A stretch of 64,000 nt of DNA. Origin: Shinisaurus crocodilurus (Eukaryota > Chordata > Lepidosauria > Squamata > Shinisauridae). The stretch covers positions 1,240,001 to 1,304,000 of the forward strand of contig JAHFWL010000058.1 in the NCBI GenBank assembly GCA_021292165.1, read 5' to 3'. How positions within the stretch are numbered: position 1 is the first letter of the stretch; every line of letters begins with the position of its first letter. Below are positions 35,988 through 48,700 of the stretch, one piece after another. A program made the position numbers and the translations under genes. Below the pieces are notes generated by a model, which was not told the DNA's origin, did not search any database, and saw only the letters and a program-made list of their open reading frames with translations.

Positions 35988-38854
35988 ATGGAAGAAGGCC
36001 TCTATGCCACAACGGAGAGAACAGCTCCAGCGGTGCCCATTGATAGTCTACCACAAAATGTAGGGGGAAAGTCGGACTATAAAGCACATAGTCTTCAATG
36101 TCTCTATACTAATGCCCAGAGTATGGGCAATAAACAAGACGAACTTGAACTCTTGATACATGAGGGCAGGTACGACTTGATAGGGATAACTGAAACCTGG
36201 TGGGATGACTCCCATGACTGGAATACAGCAATTGAAGGGTATAACTTGTTCAAAAGGAACAGAAGCAACAGAAAGGGAGGTGGAGTTGCACTGTATGTTA
36301 AAATACGTATCTCTGCACAGAGATACAGGAAGAGGAGCTTGGCAGCCCCATTGAGAGCATCTGGGTTAAAATAAAGGGGGCAAAGAATAAAACGAACATG
36401 GCGGTTGGAGTCTACTACCGACCACCCAATCAAGGAGAAGATGAGGATGGAACTTTTGAAAAGCAAATTGCCATTGTTTCAAGGAGGCACGATGTGGTAG
36501 TAATGGGAGACTTCAATTTCCCTGATATCTGTTGGGAGACTTATTCAGCCAAACATGGCCCCTCCAAGAAATTCCTGACCTGTGTTGCTGATAACTTCCT
36601 CCTACAGAAAGTGGAGGAAGGAACTAGAGGATCGGCTATCCTTGACCTGATTCTAACCAACAGAGACGAGTTAGTGGATAAAGTGGCAGTTTCGGGAACT
36701 CTGGGGGAAAGTGACCATGTTATACTAGAGTTCTTGATTCTAACAGAAGCAAAAGCTGAGTGTAGCCAAACACGTACCCTGGATTTTAGGAAAGCCAATT
36801 TTAACAAACTCAGAACAATGATTAGTAAGATCCCATGGCAAGTGACTCTCACGAGAAAGGGAGCCCAGGAGGGGTGGGAGTTTTTAAAGAAGGAAATTTT
36901 AAAGGCACAATTGCAAACAATTCCCACAAGGAAAAAAGGCAGAGGGCAACAGAAAAAGCCAATGTGGCTTCACAATAAACTCAAAGATGACCTGAAAACA
37001 AAAAGGACACGTATAGGAAGTGGAAGGAAGGACAGGCTACAGGGGAAGAGTACAGGCAGTTAGCACAGAACTGCAGGAATAGTGTCAGGAAGGCTAAAGC
37101 TGAGAATGAGCTAAGGTTAGCGAGGAATGCTAAAAGCAACAAAAAAGCTTTCTTCAGATACATGCACAGTAAAAGACAGAAGAAAGAACTGGTGGTTCAA
37201 CTACGCGATGAGGATGGCAAATTGATAACAGAAGACAAAGAAAAGGCAGAAGTGTTCAATTCCTACTTCGGCTCGGTCTACTCCCAAAAGAGGGTCTATG
37301 ACCCCCCTGGCAAACCTGAAGTGCAGACTGAAGGGGCAGGATTGCAGCTTGAGATTGATAGGCAAATGGTCAAGGAGCACCTGATTACTCTGAACGAGTT
37401 TAAATCTCCAGGGCCTGATGAGCTGCATCCTAGAGTAATAAAGGAACTGGCAGAAGAACTCTCAGAACCACTGTCTATTATCTTTGAGAAATCATGGAGG
37501 ACAGGTGAAGTGCCAGACGACTGGAGGAGGGCAAATGTTGTTCCCATCTTCAAAAAGGGCAAGAAGGAGGAACCTGGGAACTATAGGCCAGTCAGTCTGA
37601 CATCAATCCCCGGGAAGATTTTTGAGCAGATTATAAAGAAGTCAGTCTGCAAGCACCTTGAAAACAATGCAGTGATTACTAGAAGCCAGCATGGATTTGT
37701 CAAGAACAAATCCTGTCAGACTAATCTGATCTCATTTTTTGATCGGGTAACCTCCCTTGTGGACTGTGGGAATGCTGTGGACATTATATATCTGGACTTC
37801 AGCAAAGCTTTCGACAAAGTGCCTCATGATATCCTGATTAGTAAGCTAGCTAAGAGTGGGCTAGATGGAACAACTATCAGGTGGATCCACAATTGGCTAA
37901 AGAATCGGACTCAAAGAGTGCTTATCAATGGTTCCTTCTCAAACTGGGGAGAGGTAACGAGCGGGGTACCACAGGGCTCGGTCCTGGGCCCGGTGCTCTT
38001 CAACATTTTTATTAATGACTTGGATGAGGAGGTACAGGGAATGCTTATCAAATTTGCAGATGACACAAAGTTGGGTGGAACAGCTAATACTCTGGAAGAC
38101 AGAAACAAAATTCAAAGTGACCTCGATAGGCTGGAGCGCTGGGCCGAAAACAACAGAATGAAATTTAATAGGGATAAATGCCAAGTGCTGCACCTAGGGA
38201 GAGGAAACCAAATGCAGAGTTACAGAATGGGGGACACTTGGCTCAACAATACTACAAGTGAGAAGGATCTTGGAATTGTGGTAGATCACAACTGAATATG
38301 AGCCAGCAATGCGATGTGGCTGCAAAGAAGGCAAATGCAATTTTGGGCTGTATTAATAGAAGTATAGCTTCCAAATCGCGGGAAGTGATAATTCCCCTTT
38401 ACTCGGCACTGGTTAGGCCTCATCTTGAGTACTGCGTCCAGTTCTGGGCACCTCACTTTAAGAAGGACATAGACAACTGGAGAGGGTTCAGAGGAGGGCA
38501 ACAAGGATGATAAAGGGACTGGAAACAAGGCCCTATGAGGAGAGACTGAAAGAACTGGGCATGTTTAGCCTTCAGAAGAGGAGACTGAGGGGAGATATGA
38601 TCGCACTCTTCCAGTATTTGAAGGGATGTCACACAGAGGAGGGCAAAGATCTCTTCTCGTTCATCCCAGTTTGCAGGACACGGAATAATGGGCTCAAGTT
38701 ACAGGAACCTAGATTCCACCTAAACATCAGGAAAAATTTCCTGACTGTCAGAGCAATAAGACAATGGAATCAACTACCTAGGGAGGTGGTGGGCTCTCCC
38801 ACTCTGGAGGCATTCAAGGTGCAGCTGGACGGCCATCTGTCAGAGATGCTTTGA
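35988..38854 (+). pseudogene. CR1 ORF2 (endonuclease-reverse transcriptase), frameshifted
   Basis: The frame starts at 35988 and contains APE endonuclease motifs LYTNAQSM, GITETWWDDS, VGVYYRPPN, VMGDFNFP and GESDHV, then the reverse transcriptase (37162-38295): GPDELHPRVIKELAEE, NYRPVSLTS, YLDFSKAFDKVPH, SGVPQGSVLGPVLFN and KFADDTKLGG. The catalytic residues are kept. The frame shifts at about 36310-36330, 37040, 38290 and 38480, so no full-length protein can be made. The C-terminal part ends near GHLSEML. Confidence 0.92.
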
Positions 38855-39039
38855 CCTGGATTCCTGCATTGAGCAGGGGGTTGGACTCGATGGCCTTGTA
38901 GGCCCCTTCCAACTATACTTTTCTATGATTCTATGATATACAGAGTTCCCCCTCCCATCAGAACTTTCTACAGGCGAGCCCCGATAGGTTGCCGGGCACA
39001 TCCACTCTGCCTGGCAAGGCTAGATGTTAACCCTTTCAT

Positions 39040-39130
39040 CACACCTACCTCACAGGGAGGAGGATTATGTAAGCCACCTTGGGTTCCTTGCAGGAAAAAA
39101 GGTGGGATAGAAATATAATAAATAAATAGC
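39040..39130 (+). mobile_element. CORE-SINE 3' tail
   Basis: CTACCTCACAGGGAGGAGGA, CCACCTTGGGTTCCTTGCAG and AATATAATAAATAAATAG. The tail-only fragment lies 100 bp after the CR1 tail. Confidence 0.7.
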
Positions 39131-41838
39131 AGGTACAGAAAACATTTTCCAGAATTGATGCATACTAAACATCACTTCCATGTAACTCCTCAGTGCACAT
39201 TAACCACTGTACTCTATTCACAATCAGGGTAGTTAAAAGGTACCATAGATTCCATATCCTTTGGATACATGCTTATAGGTAAAGTCAGAGATTCTAATTC
39301 ACATTCCAAAAAAGTGAGCACAAAATAAGGGACATTTGTTTTTCCGGGCCCATCAATATAATACGAAGTACAGAAATGTAATCTTGTGTACATGGCATAT
39401 GACTACCAGTTGTTGGCATATGGGCTGATAAGATCACATCCTATGCATACATCTATTTGACACATGGAACACTTCTCCATGCTTTGATATCAGGTGCGGT
39501 AACAGGAAAACATGTCTTGTGTTACAAGACACCCATTTCTGTTACTCAAAAAAGTATTTATGATAATGAAGTTTATCAGGAATGAGTAAAGAATGTCCCA
39601 CTCCTAGCCTCCAATTAAACTGATAGGAGTGACTGGGGCAGTGGGGTGCAAAGAGAGAATAGTCTTCCACAGTATGTGGCACTAATACCTTCGGATCTCT
39701 TCTCAACTGCCTTGGTTTTTACTGAGAGCAAAACTAGTTGTGGTGTTAATTGCATGACAACTATGCACATTTTTAAAAAAAAAAACCAGTTATGTGAATA
39801 GCAGTTGCAGGGCAGCCTCACTCTCAGGGTCACATAGGGTGTAGGTTAACTCATTCTCTCCCTGCCAGGGCCCCATTTCAAGATAAGCTCCTACTGGTGC
39901 CAAAGGAAACTTCCCCTGAAATGCAAATAGCAGCTTCTTCAGGAACCTGGCAGGGAAGAGAAAGAGTAAACCCCCTCTTCCCAAGGAGGGATGGTGGGCA
40001 TTTTAAAATGAGCTGGGCAGGAGGCAATTAATCTTTGGGTTTTGCATATCTCCAAATTTTGCGATGCGCATCGACCAAAAAAATGCATACAAAAATATGC
40101 ATATTGGGAGAAATGCATTCAAAATTACAAATTTGGGGGCAGTCTTTTAGCAGCAAAATTGGCAAAGTGATGGAGAAACTGGACAGAACGAGCTTGTGCT
40201 TCAAAAACCTGGGAAGTTGTAGAAAGCGGAACAAGACAGATTAGCCCATCCTTACCCGCAACCCACTCACTACCGTCTGGAGGCTGCTCTGCCTTCCCCT
40301 TGGCTGCTATTTATATACGGTAATTAAAATGTACACTGTAGTATAGCCTCAGTTTCCTCGGCCCTGCAAACCATTTCAGCCAGGTGATTTTTGCTCTCTG
40401 AGCAGAGTCCAACATCCCATATCTTCACGATATGTGGAGAGAAGCCAGTAGAGAGAGGGGGGGGAAAGCATGAAGCTCGGATGCCAAAACAGTTAAGAGA
40501 CAGGTCTGACATATGCGCCGGGCAGGCCAGCTTCGAGGCATCTTGCCAGCTGCACGTGCCAGGCCTACATTAAACTATTCCAGCATTACAAAGCCTCTTT
40601 GGCCATTTTCACACACACACAATCCTACAAACATCTTAAAAGACCGGTCTAGGGACTGGAGCGAGTTCCCTGCTATTTGTTACATGGGGATGCTTTGGTG
40701 CAGAGAACACTGAGCTGTGGAGGGGAAAGAGTGTTGCAAAAGGAGCTCAACGTGGTTTCTACCATCTTTCTTTTGTGCAAAGGAAATTGAGAAGCCTAAA
40801 ATAAGAACCATTCACTTATCTGTCACTGAATGCCTCCAAGAGGGAATAATCATGAACAAGCAGCCACATCAATCTCTCTTTCCATCTCTCTCCCTCCCTC
40901 TCTTTCCCCCCCCATGCACACACACGCGCGCGCACACACACACACACGCACACACACAGAGTTTTGTTTTACTCTCAAATATACAGGAGCTAGATTCTCA
41001 TCTGTCAGATCCAACCAGATGATAATGCGGGAAGGAAAAATAAAATAAAGGAGAATAAAAATCAACACATGTACATGGCATTCCAGCTGAAGCAAAAAAG
41101 GATGCAATTGCCTTGCTTAATGGGGAATTTTGCATAGAACTGGCATGACCCCAGCATGAAAAACGCAGGAGGATGTGTATTTTGCCAGGCAACAGAGTTG
41201 GCAAAGGGATTCCATAAAGAAGGAGGGAAAGAGGCAAGGAAAAGAGGGTTGTTGTGGGGGGGGGGGTTTGAGGAAGATGAAAGGTCAATTCGCTGCAGGA
41301 AAAGGAACTAAAATAGACATTTCAAAGCAACGTATTTGGAGAGGAAGACGTGGTTGGAGAGGAAGACGACGTTGATCTGGCAGGCTGAATTTGGCAGTTC
41401 AAAGCCAAGTCCCTGGCCTTCCGCTATACACAAAAACCTTCTTCCATGCCAACCTCTTGCTCCTTACTGCTCTGCCACCCTGTTCCTACAGAGTGCCACA
41501 AAATCAGTTTCTCCTTCCTTCTCCCTCCCCGCCACCCCCCCACACACAGTGCAAACCTATCCTCAAGTTATACCAGCTGGACATAGGATAGGATTGCAAC
41601 TGAATGCCTTATGATGGCATAACTCCAACTTACAACAGCATTAGCCTGGTATAACTTTAAAGCAGTGTGTTATACCGGTATTGGGGGGGGGGGGGAATGG
41701 GAAGTTAGGCGTGCCATGAGGGAGAAGCTGAGGAGTGAACAACTTTGTTGAAATGCAGTGCTCTCTCAAGGGTCGGTCCTGCCCACGCCCCCTCCAGTCG
41801 CTCCATACATATGCACATAGAAAATAGTTGTTATAATT
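39131..41838. other. Intron stretch, few recognisable elements
   Basis: About 40010-40250 looks like an old repeat (TTTGCATATCTCCAAATTTTG and inverted ATGCAT phrases). 40915-40962 is an AC/GC microsatellite. The remainder has no exon-like sequence that I recognise. Confidence 0.5.
40915..40962. repeat. (AC)n/(CG) microsatellite
   Basis: AC units interrupted by CGCGCG. Confidence 0.85.
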
Positions 41839-41965
41839 CAGGGGTAGGCGACTCTGTGCCCTCCAGATATTTTTGGACTACAGCTCCTACAAACCCAAAC
41901 CATGCTGGCTGGGGCTGATGGAAGTTGTAGTCCAAAACATAATATATCCAAGGGAGAGCCCCAGA
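41839..41965. mobile_element. hAT-type palindromic MITE
   Basis: CAGGGGTAGGCGACTCTGTG at the left, TTGTAGTCCAAAACAT in the right arm; the right end is eroded. Confidence 0.6.
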
Positions 41966-42159
41966 TGCCCCAGGGCTTTGCAGGATAGCGCCCTGCTTAA
42001 TCACATAGTCTTAGACCAGGGGTAGCAACCTTGGCCTAATTTCAAAAGCCCTCTCTGAAAGCAAGCAGTTCAGACCTTTGGCAAGAGCAATCTGTCTGTT
42101 CCTAGCAGACTGCTGGGTGTGGAGGAAGAGAGTTGGCAAAGGGTGTTTCTGAAAGAGAG

Positions 42160-43227
42160 AAAAGAAGGTGTCAGAAAGAGAGAGAGAGAGAGAGAGATGG
42201 GAGAAGGTGAAGGGGGTGTCCAAAAGAGAGAAAAGAAGGCATCAGGAAGAGAGAAAGAGAGAGAGAGAAGGCGAAGGGGTGTCCGAAAGAGAGAAAAGAA
42301 GGTGTCAGAAAGAGAGAGAGATGGGAGAAGGTAAAGGGGGTGTCCAAAAGAGAGAAGAGAAGGTGTCAGGGAGAAAGAGACGGAGAAGGTGAAGGGGGTG
42401 TCCAAAAGAGAGAAAAGGTGTCAGAGAGAGAGAGAGAGAAGGCGAAGGGGTGTCCGAAAGAGAGAAAAGGTGTCAAAAAGAGAGACGGAGAAGACGAAGG
42501 GGGTGTCCAAAAGAGAGAAAAGGTGTCAGAGAGAGAGAGAGGGAGAGAGAGAGAGAAGGCGAAGGGGTGTCAGAAAGAGAGAAAAGGTGTCAGAAAGAGA
42601 GAAAGAGAGACGGAGAAGACAAAGGGGGTGTCCGAAAGAGAGAAAAGGTGTCAGAAAGAGAGACGGAGAAGGCAAAGGGGGTGTCCAAAAGAGAGAAAAG
42701 GTGTCAGAGAGAAAGAGAGAGAGAGAAGGCGAAGGGGTGTCCGAAAGAGAGAAAAGAAGGTGTCAGAAACAGAGAGAGAGAGAGAGAGAGAGAGATGGGA
42801 GAAGGCGAAGGTGTCAGAAAGAGAGAAAGAGAGAGAGAGAAGGCGAAGGGGGTGTCCGAAAGAGAGAAAAGGTGTCAGAAAGAGAGACGGAGAAGGCAAA
42901 GGGGGTGTCCAAAAGAGAGAAAAGGTGTCAGAGAGAAAGAGAGAGAGAAGGCGAAGGGGTGTCCGAAAGAGAGAAAAGAAGGTGTCAGAAAGAGAGAGAG
43001 AGAGATGGGAGAAGGCGAAGGGGTGTCCAAAAGAGAGAAAAGGTGTCAGAAAGAGAGAAAGAGAGAGAGAGGGAAGGCGAAGGGGGTGTCCGAAAGAGAG
43101 AAAAGGTGACAGAAAGAGAGAAAGAGACGGAGAAGGCAAAGGGGTGTCCAAAAGAGAGAAAAGAAGGCGCCAGGAAGAGAGAGAGACGGAGAAGGTGAAG
43201 GGGGTGTCCAAAAGAGAGAAAAGGTGT

Positions 43228-43264
<37 letters not shown>

Positions 43265-43415
43265 CGAAGGGGTGTCCAAAAGAGAGAAAAGGTGTCAGAA
43301 AGAGAGAAAGAGAGACTGAGAAGGCAAAGGGGTGTCCAAAAGAGAGAAAAGAAGGCGCCAGGAAGAGAGAGAGACGGAGAAGGTGAAGGGGGTGTCCAAA
43401 AGAGAGAAAAGGTGT

Positions 43416-43458
<43 letters not shown>

Positions 43459-43530
43459 CGAAGGGGTGTCCAAAAGAGAGAAAAGGTGTCAGAAAGAGAG
43501 AAAGAGAGACGGAGAAGGCGAAGTCTGAAA
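42160..43530. repeat. GA-rich minisatellite with higher-order repeat
   Basis: About 1.37 kb of tandem units built from GGTGTCCRAAAGAGAGAAAA, GGTGTCAGAAAGAGAGA(GA)n and CGGAGAAGGCGAAGGG, roughly 60-75 bp each. A block containing GAAGGCGCCAGGAAGAG recurs at 43165 and 43353 (offset 188 bp), a higher-order repeat. T occurs almost only in GGTGTC, so stop codons are nearly absent; up to 348 codons are open in several frames on both strands, all low-complexity Lys/Arg/Glu or Ser/Leu/Phe. I do not call these genes. Confidence 0.95.
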
Positions 43531-43889
43531 TTTGCCTCCCGCGCCATGGCTCACTTGCATGAGTCATCTGGATCTATTTGCTCTAAGCCATTCTTATTGG
43601 GGCATGCTGTGTTCTCATTTGAGCTAGTGCAGAGCTGGGGTAGGAGTGAACACCTAGCCCCCGCGTCCTTTTCATGTCCCATCTCCTAGCCCTGAACTGG
43701 TTGTATATGTTCTCCCATTGTACATAACCATCCTAGTTGTGCTTCAAAGGAAATTGTGTAGAAGTAAAACACACACAGCATGTGCCTTGTGCTTTCTATA
43801 TAAAATGTTAACATTTTGAGATCTAGTAGCAAGGGAGAATATAAAACCATTGCCCAAACCTTGAGTAGTTCATAATGCAATAAAAGAAA

Positions 43890-44062
43890 CATAGTAAGCT
43901 GCCTTATATTGCGTCAGACCATTGGTCCAGTATTGTTAACACTGACTGGCAGCGGCTCTCCAGGGTTTCAGGCAGGAATTTTTCCAGTCCTACCTGGAGA
44001 TGCTGGGGATAGAACCTGAGACCTCCTGCACGCAAAGCAGGTCCTCTACCACTGAGCCACGG
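43890..44062 (-). mobile_element. tRNA-derived SINE, reverse orientation
   Basis: The minus strand begins GTGGCTCAGTGGTAGAGGAC (A box) and has CAGGTTCTATCCC (B box); its other end is ATAAGGCAGCTTACTATGTT. It is a complete copy of the family interrupted at 22792-23478. Confidence 0.75.
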
Positions 44063-44130
44063 CCCCTCCCCAGTATTTATGAAAACAAGACAAATACTGG
44101 AGGGAGATGGGAAAAGATGGTTAAGTCTGA

Positions 44131-44364
44131 GAGCCAGTGTGGCGTAGTGGTGAGAGTGTTGGACTGGGACTCAGGAGATCCGGGTTCTAGTCCCCGCTCG
44201 GCCATGAAATTCACTGGGTGACTTTGGGCCAGTCACTGACTCTCAGCCTAACCTACCTCACAGGGTTGTTGTGAGGATAAAATGGAGAGGAGGAGGATTA
44301 TGTAAGCCGACTTGGGTTCCTTTCAGGAAAAAAGGCGGGGTATAAACAGAATAAATAAATAAAA
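44131..44364 (+). mobile_element. CORE-SINE, complete copy
   Basis: GAGCCAGTGTGGCGTAGTGG (A box), GGTTCTAGTCCCC (B box), GTGACTTTGGGCCAGTCACT core, GGTTCCTTTCAGG and an AAATn tail. It is the best uninterrupted reference for the family in this window. Confidence 0.85.
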
Positions 44365-45060
44365 TTAAGTAGAGAGAGACACATTATAACAAATACTCCG
44401 GCCTAAACTCTTATTCCTTCTGTAGCTAATAACATAGTTGTTTAGGGTACTAATTTGAGAAGTTATTAGCTGTAGGGGGAAATCTTAGAATCTAAGACGT
44501 GGAACCTAGAACATTAATTGTATACAGTAGTAGGATTTTATCCTTCAATGCTACTCCCATGAAGGGTGGTTCACTTCAAATATTCCCCAGTAGAGCGCGA
44601 CTGACATGAAAGGGGAAAGAGATGGGAAAGAAAGCAAGAGAACACGATCAGGAGAGAAGGAGAAAGATGAGAGAAGATTGAAAGAGAACGGAGTGGTAGG
44701 TAGTACTTGAACATATTGTATTGAGCATACAGCAACAAACTGAATTTAAAAAATGGGGTCTAGGTTAACAGCTCATTCGATATGGGGAAATTATTTCCCA
44801 AATTCATATATAAACCGGTCAGCTCTGAAATGTGAGCTAACCCCATCTTTTAACCCCATCTTTTAACCCTACACGTTGCCATGGGAAGTTAAATAATCAT
44901 CACTATTTTCAATACCAGATGTAGTGAGGGGGTATTTTGCATGTTGCATACACTGAAAAGACATTATCGTGCACCAATGAGCAAGAACTGGGAGAATCCC
45001 CTGATGACCCAGCAATCCCAGAAATCCTTTGTCCGAGAGGCAGAAAGGGGCAGTTCTATA
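44365..45060. other. Intron stretch without genes
   Basis: A short tandem of CCCCATCTTTTAA sits at about 44840-44870. Nothing else recognised. Confidence 0.5.
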
Positions 45061-45068
45061 GCCTAGTG

Positions 45069-45198
45069 CAGCCTTCTCCAACCTGGTGCCCTGCAGAAAT
45101 CTTGGGACTGCAATTCCCATCATTGCTGGGCATGCTGGCTGGCAATGATGGCAGTTGCGGTCCAACACATCTGGAGGAAATCAGGTTGGGGAAGGCTA
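45069..45198. mobile_element. hAT-type palindromic MITE with 8-bp TSD
   Basis: CAGCCTTCTCCAACCTGGTG to GGTTGGGGAAGGCTA. Flanked by GCCTAGTG (45061-45068) and ACCTAGGG (45199-45206), six of eight matching, central TA conserved. Confidence 0.75.
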
Positions 45199-46135
45199 AC
45201 CTAGGGAGTCGCATGGGCTACAGATGGGGAACAAAGAGGAAGGTGGATCTAGAAATGTCTGATGCCCGATGCGAGAGGGCTGGCTGCGCTTAACCTAAAT
45301 GAGAGGAAAGTGAATACTGCACACTTTCAGAAGCATTCCTTTCTTATTACCTTAGAGATGATAATTAAAAAAAAAAAAAAGAGGTGCTGGGGCTGTGATC
45401 TGTATGGCTGGAGCTACAAGGCTTATAATGAAACCACCGGGGAAAGGCCAGAATAAATATTTATTTATTACATTTCTAAATATGGCTCCTTGAGTTAGAC
45501 ATTTAATGCACAATTTGCACTGCCTTTCGTGGGGTCTCTCAAGAGGCTCGACACTGATGTTTGGTGTAAACAAACACACGAAAGTTACTTGAGCAGACGT
45601 CTATTTATTAATATGTCCTATTTCTACCCTGCCTTTCCAAAAAAAAAACAACACCACCCAAGACAGCTAACAATAAAGCAAGGGCAGGCAAGTGGTTTCG
45701 GCCTACAATTCCCATCAGCCCTAGTGAGCATAGCTAACAGTGAGGCATGATGGGAGTTGCAGGACAAAATACCTGGAGTGGCACAGGTTGCTGCCCCGCC
45801 CCACAATAAGAGATAACTAATCCACAAACAATTCAAACTGCTAAATCATAATCCAAGAACACCAGCTTATTCCAAGACTGCCAATTGCAATGCAAAAATC
45901 AGATGAACAGGGCATTGGTGCTGAATATCCGCTCCCTCGGAAACAGTGATGGCTGCTGCCTCCTGAGCAAGTGAGCTACTTTGAGTGGGTGGAAGGAGAG
46001 CTCCTCCGGCTGCTGCCAGGTGGAGAAGAGAGATTTCCTGCTGATTCCTGAGTCCGCCAAACCAACACAGTGATCCGAACCAAAGGAAAATGGCATCTCT
46101 CCTCATGGTGATCTGGGCCTGTGTGTACTCTAGGG

Positions 46136-46270
46136 CAGTGTTCTCCAACCTTGGGTCCCCAGATGTTTTTGGCCTACAACTCCCAGCATGCCCCAGCCAG
46201 CTACGCTGGCTGGGGCATGCTGGGAGCTGTAGGCCAAAAACATCTGGGGACCCAAGGTTGGAGAACACTG
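46136..46270. mobile_element. hAT-type palindromic MITE, TSD CTCTAGGG
   Basis: A 135-bp near-perfect palindrome from CAGTGTTCTCCAACC to GGTTGGAGAACACTG, flanked by perfect CTCTAGGG octamers (46128-46135 and 46271-46278). It is highly similar to 19517-19650 and therefore likely young. Confidence 0.92.
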
Positions 46271-46499
46271 CTCTAGGGTAAGCTTACACACCCTGCATCC
46301 TGCTTAGAGATAAGAAGGCCTGGGGGGGGGGGATGCAAAAATGGGGGGGGGACAGGTTTTTCCCAATTTTTTCCCGTTTTTTTCTGGGCCGTCACATCTC
46401 TAATTCCTCCTCAGCTTACTAACTGGAGACAGTGTTCCACTGCAATGCCTGCCATTGGATAGGTGAATTTAGGCTCTTCCCTGTGTCCCAACATCAGAA

Positions 46500-46665
46500 G
46501 TGCGATTGGTTGGGACACGAGAAAGGGCCTTTTTTCTGGCTGTGCCTAGGATGTGGCACTCCCTGCCTAGGGAAGGCCTGCCTTGCCCCCTCATGTCGGT
46601 GGTCGGTTGCCAGCCAGATGGGCGATAAATAAATATAAATAATAAATAAATAAATATAAATGTCC
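46500..46665 (+). mobile_element. LINE 3' tip, L2-like
   Basis: GAGAAAGGGCCTTTTTTCTG, GGCACTCCCTGCCTAGGGAA and CCAGATGGGCGATAAATAAA, with AAATn at the end. It is partly deleted inside. Confidence 0.5.
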
Positions 46666-46721
46666 CCTCAGTCCTTAAGATAAACTGTTCTTCTTCATGA
46701 GCTCTGTCCCCCCCGGGGGGG

Positions 46722-46998
46722 TTCCCCAGAAGGCCATGCCCCCTTCCCTGGCCACGCCCCCTTTCCCCCAACCACTGACCTGGCTCTGGCATCCTGGCTC
46801 TTGTGCAGTTCTTTCCCCATTCTAAAAGGTTGAAATGCCTCTCCTAAGGCTGGCATTAAGAGCCTTTCGCTAAAATATGCTGTTATTTTTGGACCCACCG
46901 CTTTTGCCTTCGGCCTCGCCCAGCACTGGAATGCGACCCCAGAGAGCTTTCTCAAAAATGGAATTTGGCCCTCGAACTGAAACAGGTTCTGCACCACT
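46722..46998 (-). repeat. Dispersed repeat (GCAGAACCT family), reverse
   Basis: The minus-strand order GCAGAACCTGTTTCAGTTCG, GGCCAAATTCCATTTTTG, AGGAGAGGCATTTCAACC matches 10887-11190. Confidence 0.6.
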
Positions 46999-47029
46999 GC
47001 AATTTTGGCTCTTCTCCCAGCCCTCGAGT

Positions 47030-47218
47030 CTGTGAAATGTAGTGATGAGGACTGGGACTCGGGAGATCTGGGTTCTAGTCCCCACTTAACCATGAAGCTC
47101 ACTGGGTGACTTTGGGCCATTCACTGACTCACAGCCTAACCTACCTCACAGGGTTGTTGTGAGCATAAAAATGGAGAAGGGGGGGGAAGGTGGGATATAA
47201 ATATAATTAATTAATAAA
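47030..47218 (+). mobile_element. CORE-SINE, diverged copy
   Basis: It lacks the first bases of the head, has GGTTCTAGTCCCC, GTGACTTTGGGCCATTCACT and a G8 run, and ends AATATAATTAATTAATAAA. Confidence 0.75.
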
Positions 47219-48700
47219 CACCCTCCACCTTATCTGGATTAAGCCTCAGTTTATTCAATCACATCAAATCCACTACGGACCTCAGACACCGATCCAGAAC
47301 CTCTACTACTCTCCTGAGATCAGATGGAAAATGGAGAGACCTGGATACTGTCATCATACTGATGATACCTCAGCCCAACTCTCCAGACCACCTCACCCAG
47401 CCGTTTTATGTAAATAACGCAGAAGACAAGATGGAGTCCTACAGTACCCTACAGGACAAAGGACATATATCCATTTAAACACAACTTCCATGCCCTTCCC
47501 TTTTTCCACTCCTCCCCCTCTTTGCTGGCCTCCATCCCAATCCTTGCCAAAATAATTCCAAGATCTTTAGACATCTGAAGCTTCCGAGTCAAATAGTGCA
47601 AAGTGAATGCAAATCTGCCAATTTCTCTCTCCAGTTGCATACATTGGCTTTCTTCAACAACTTTTCATGATGGCTGCTCCCAGTTTCTGGGATTGTGATC
47701 TCATTATGGGGGGGGGGGGTGTCACTCAACAGAAACTTATCACTGAATATGAGGGGATTCCAATACATTTTGAAGAGGTCACTCCCCGCTTCCATCCAGT
47801 TCAGGGTTCCCAGGCCCTAAACCAGGGTGGGCCGAAGGGGATCTACTGGTGGATCTTTGGGTGACTTGCAGGAGATCAGCAAGACTTCCTGGCTCCTGAT
47901 TTTTTTCACAACAGCAACAACAAAATCATTTTTTAACCTAAATTAGGCTGCTGAAATGAAAGAAGCTTGAGGTAACCAGGAGTGACTTTTGTGTGAAAGG
48001 ACTGTGAGCTCAGTTCAGTTCTGGTGCTAAAAACATATTCCTAGGCTCAGAATGGGCTCAGAGGCACCCTGTTGTTGTTGGGTTTTTTTGTTTTGTTTTG
48101 TTTTAATCTTTCGCACCTGGCTCAGATTGCTGGATCTTGGGCTTCCAGTAAAGAAACAAAGTAGACCCGACAAGCCTAATGTCTGCCCAGCCCAGCCCTA
48201 AAGTGTAACATGTGAACACAGCCCAGTTTTAACACAAGAGTAAAACAGTTGATAACTACAAACAGGAGGAGGCAGACACACACAGAAGCAATGAGTCAGC
48301 TGCGATCGGCATTAATAGGAAGAAATTGGAACACAGCGGCTGCCAAGTTAGTTCTACTGGAGCCCCATCGCATGTTGGAAGAAGCAAAAGCTGCGGCAGG
48401 CCTGCCGCGATAACAGCCTTGCCAGGTTTTATAGGGCGCTCCTCCTAGGCATAAGGGGCAGTGTTTTGGAAAGCAGGGTGGCAGCACACAACCCGGCGTG
48501 TCACGGCATCGAAAGTTGCAATCCCACAGGAAGCCACAGAGCTGCCCAGACTTGGCAGAGCCCTGGGAGAAGCCAGCTGCAGCTGAAAAGCGGGCACGTG
48601 CCAGGCTGCAAATCCAATCCACGGCGCAGAACACTGTGATCTCTCTCTTTTATTCTCGTTCCCCCTGTGAATAAAGCCAAGTTTCTCAAAAGTGCGAGGC
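47219..48700. other. Intron stretch, mostly unassigned
   Basis: 47219-47460 resembles a dispersed repeat (TTATCTGGATTAAGCCTCAG). 47470-47800 may hold an L1-like C-terminal piece on the minus strand (KLQMSKDLGIILARIG), low confidence. 47822-48075 is a GATCTACT-group hAT-like copy. 48290-48660 looks single-copy and moderately GC-rich with no exon I can name. Confidence 0.45.

Larger units (their letters stand above)
34480..38938 (+). mobile_element. Near full-length CR1 LINE
   Basis: The parts in order are: a 5' UTR with duplicated blocks (34480-34920), ORF1 (34921-35949), a 38-nt gap, ORF2 (35988 to about 38854, frameshifted), and the short 3' UTR ending in ATTCTATG octamers. The octamer tail and the GGATTCCTGCATTGAGCAGG end are diagnostic of CR1. 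No convincing target duplication was found, as is common for CR1. The intact ORF1 implies a relatively young insertion. Confidence 0.92.

Noticed and set aside
42340..43386. 348-codon open frame, Lys/Arg/Glu-rich
   Set aside because: It lies wholly inside a tandem GA-rich minisatellite; several other frames on both strands are equally open and no protein-like variation is seen.
44131..44200. Possible tRNA gene
   Set aside because: A and B boxes are present but no cloverleaf or 3' acceptor stem; continuous with a CORE-SINE body repeated elsewhere.
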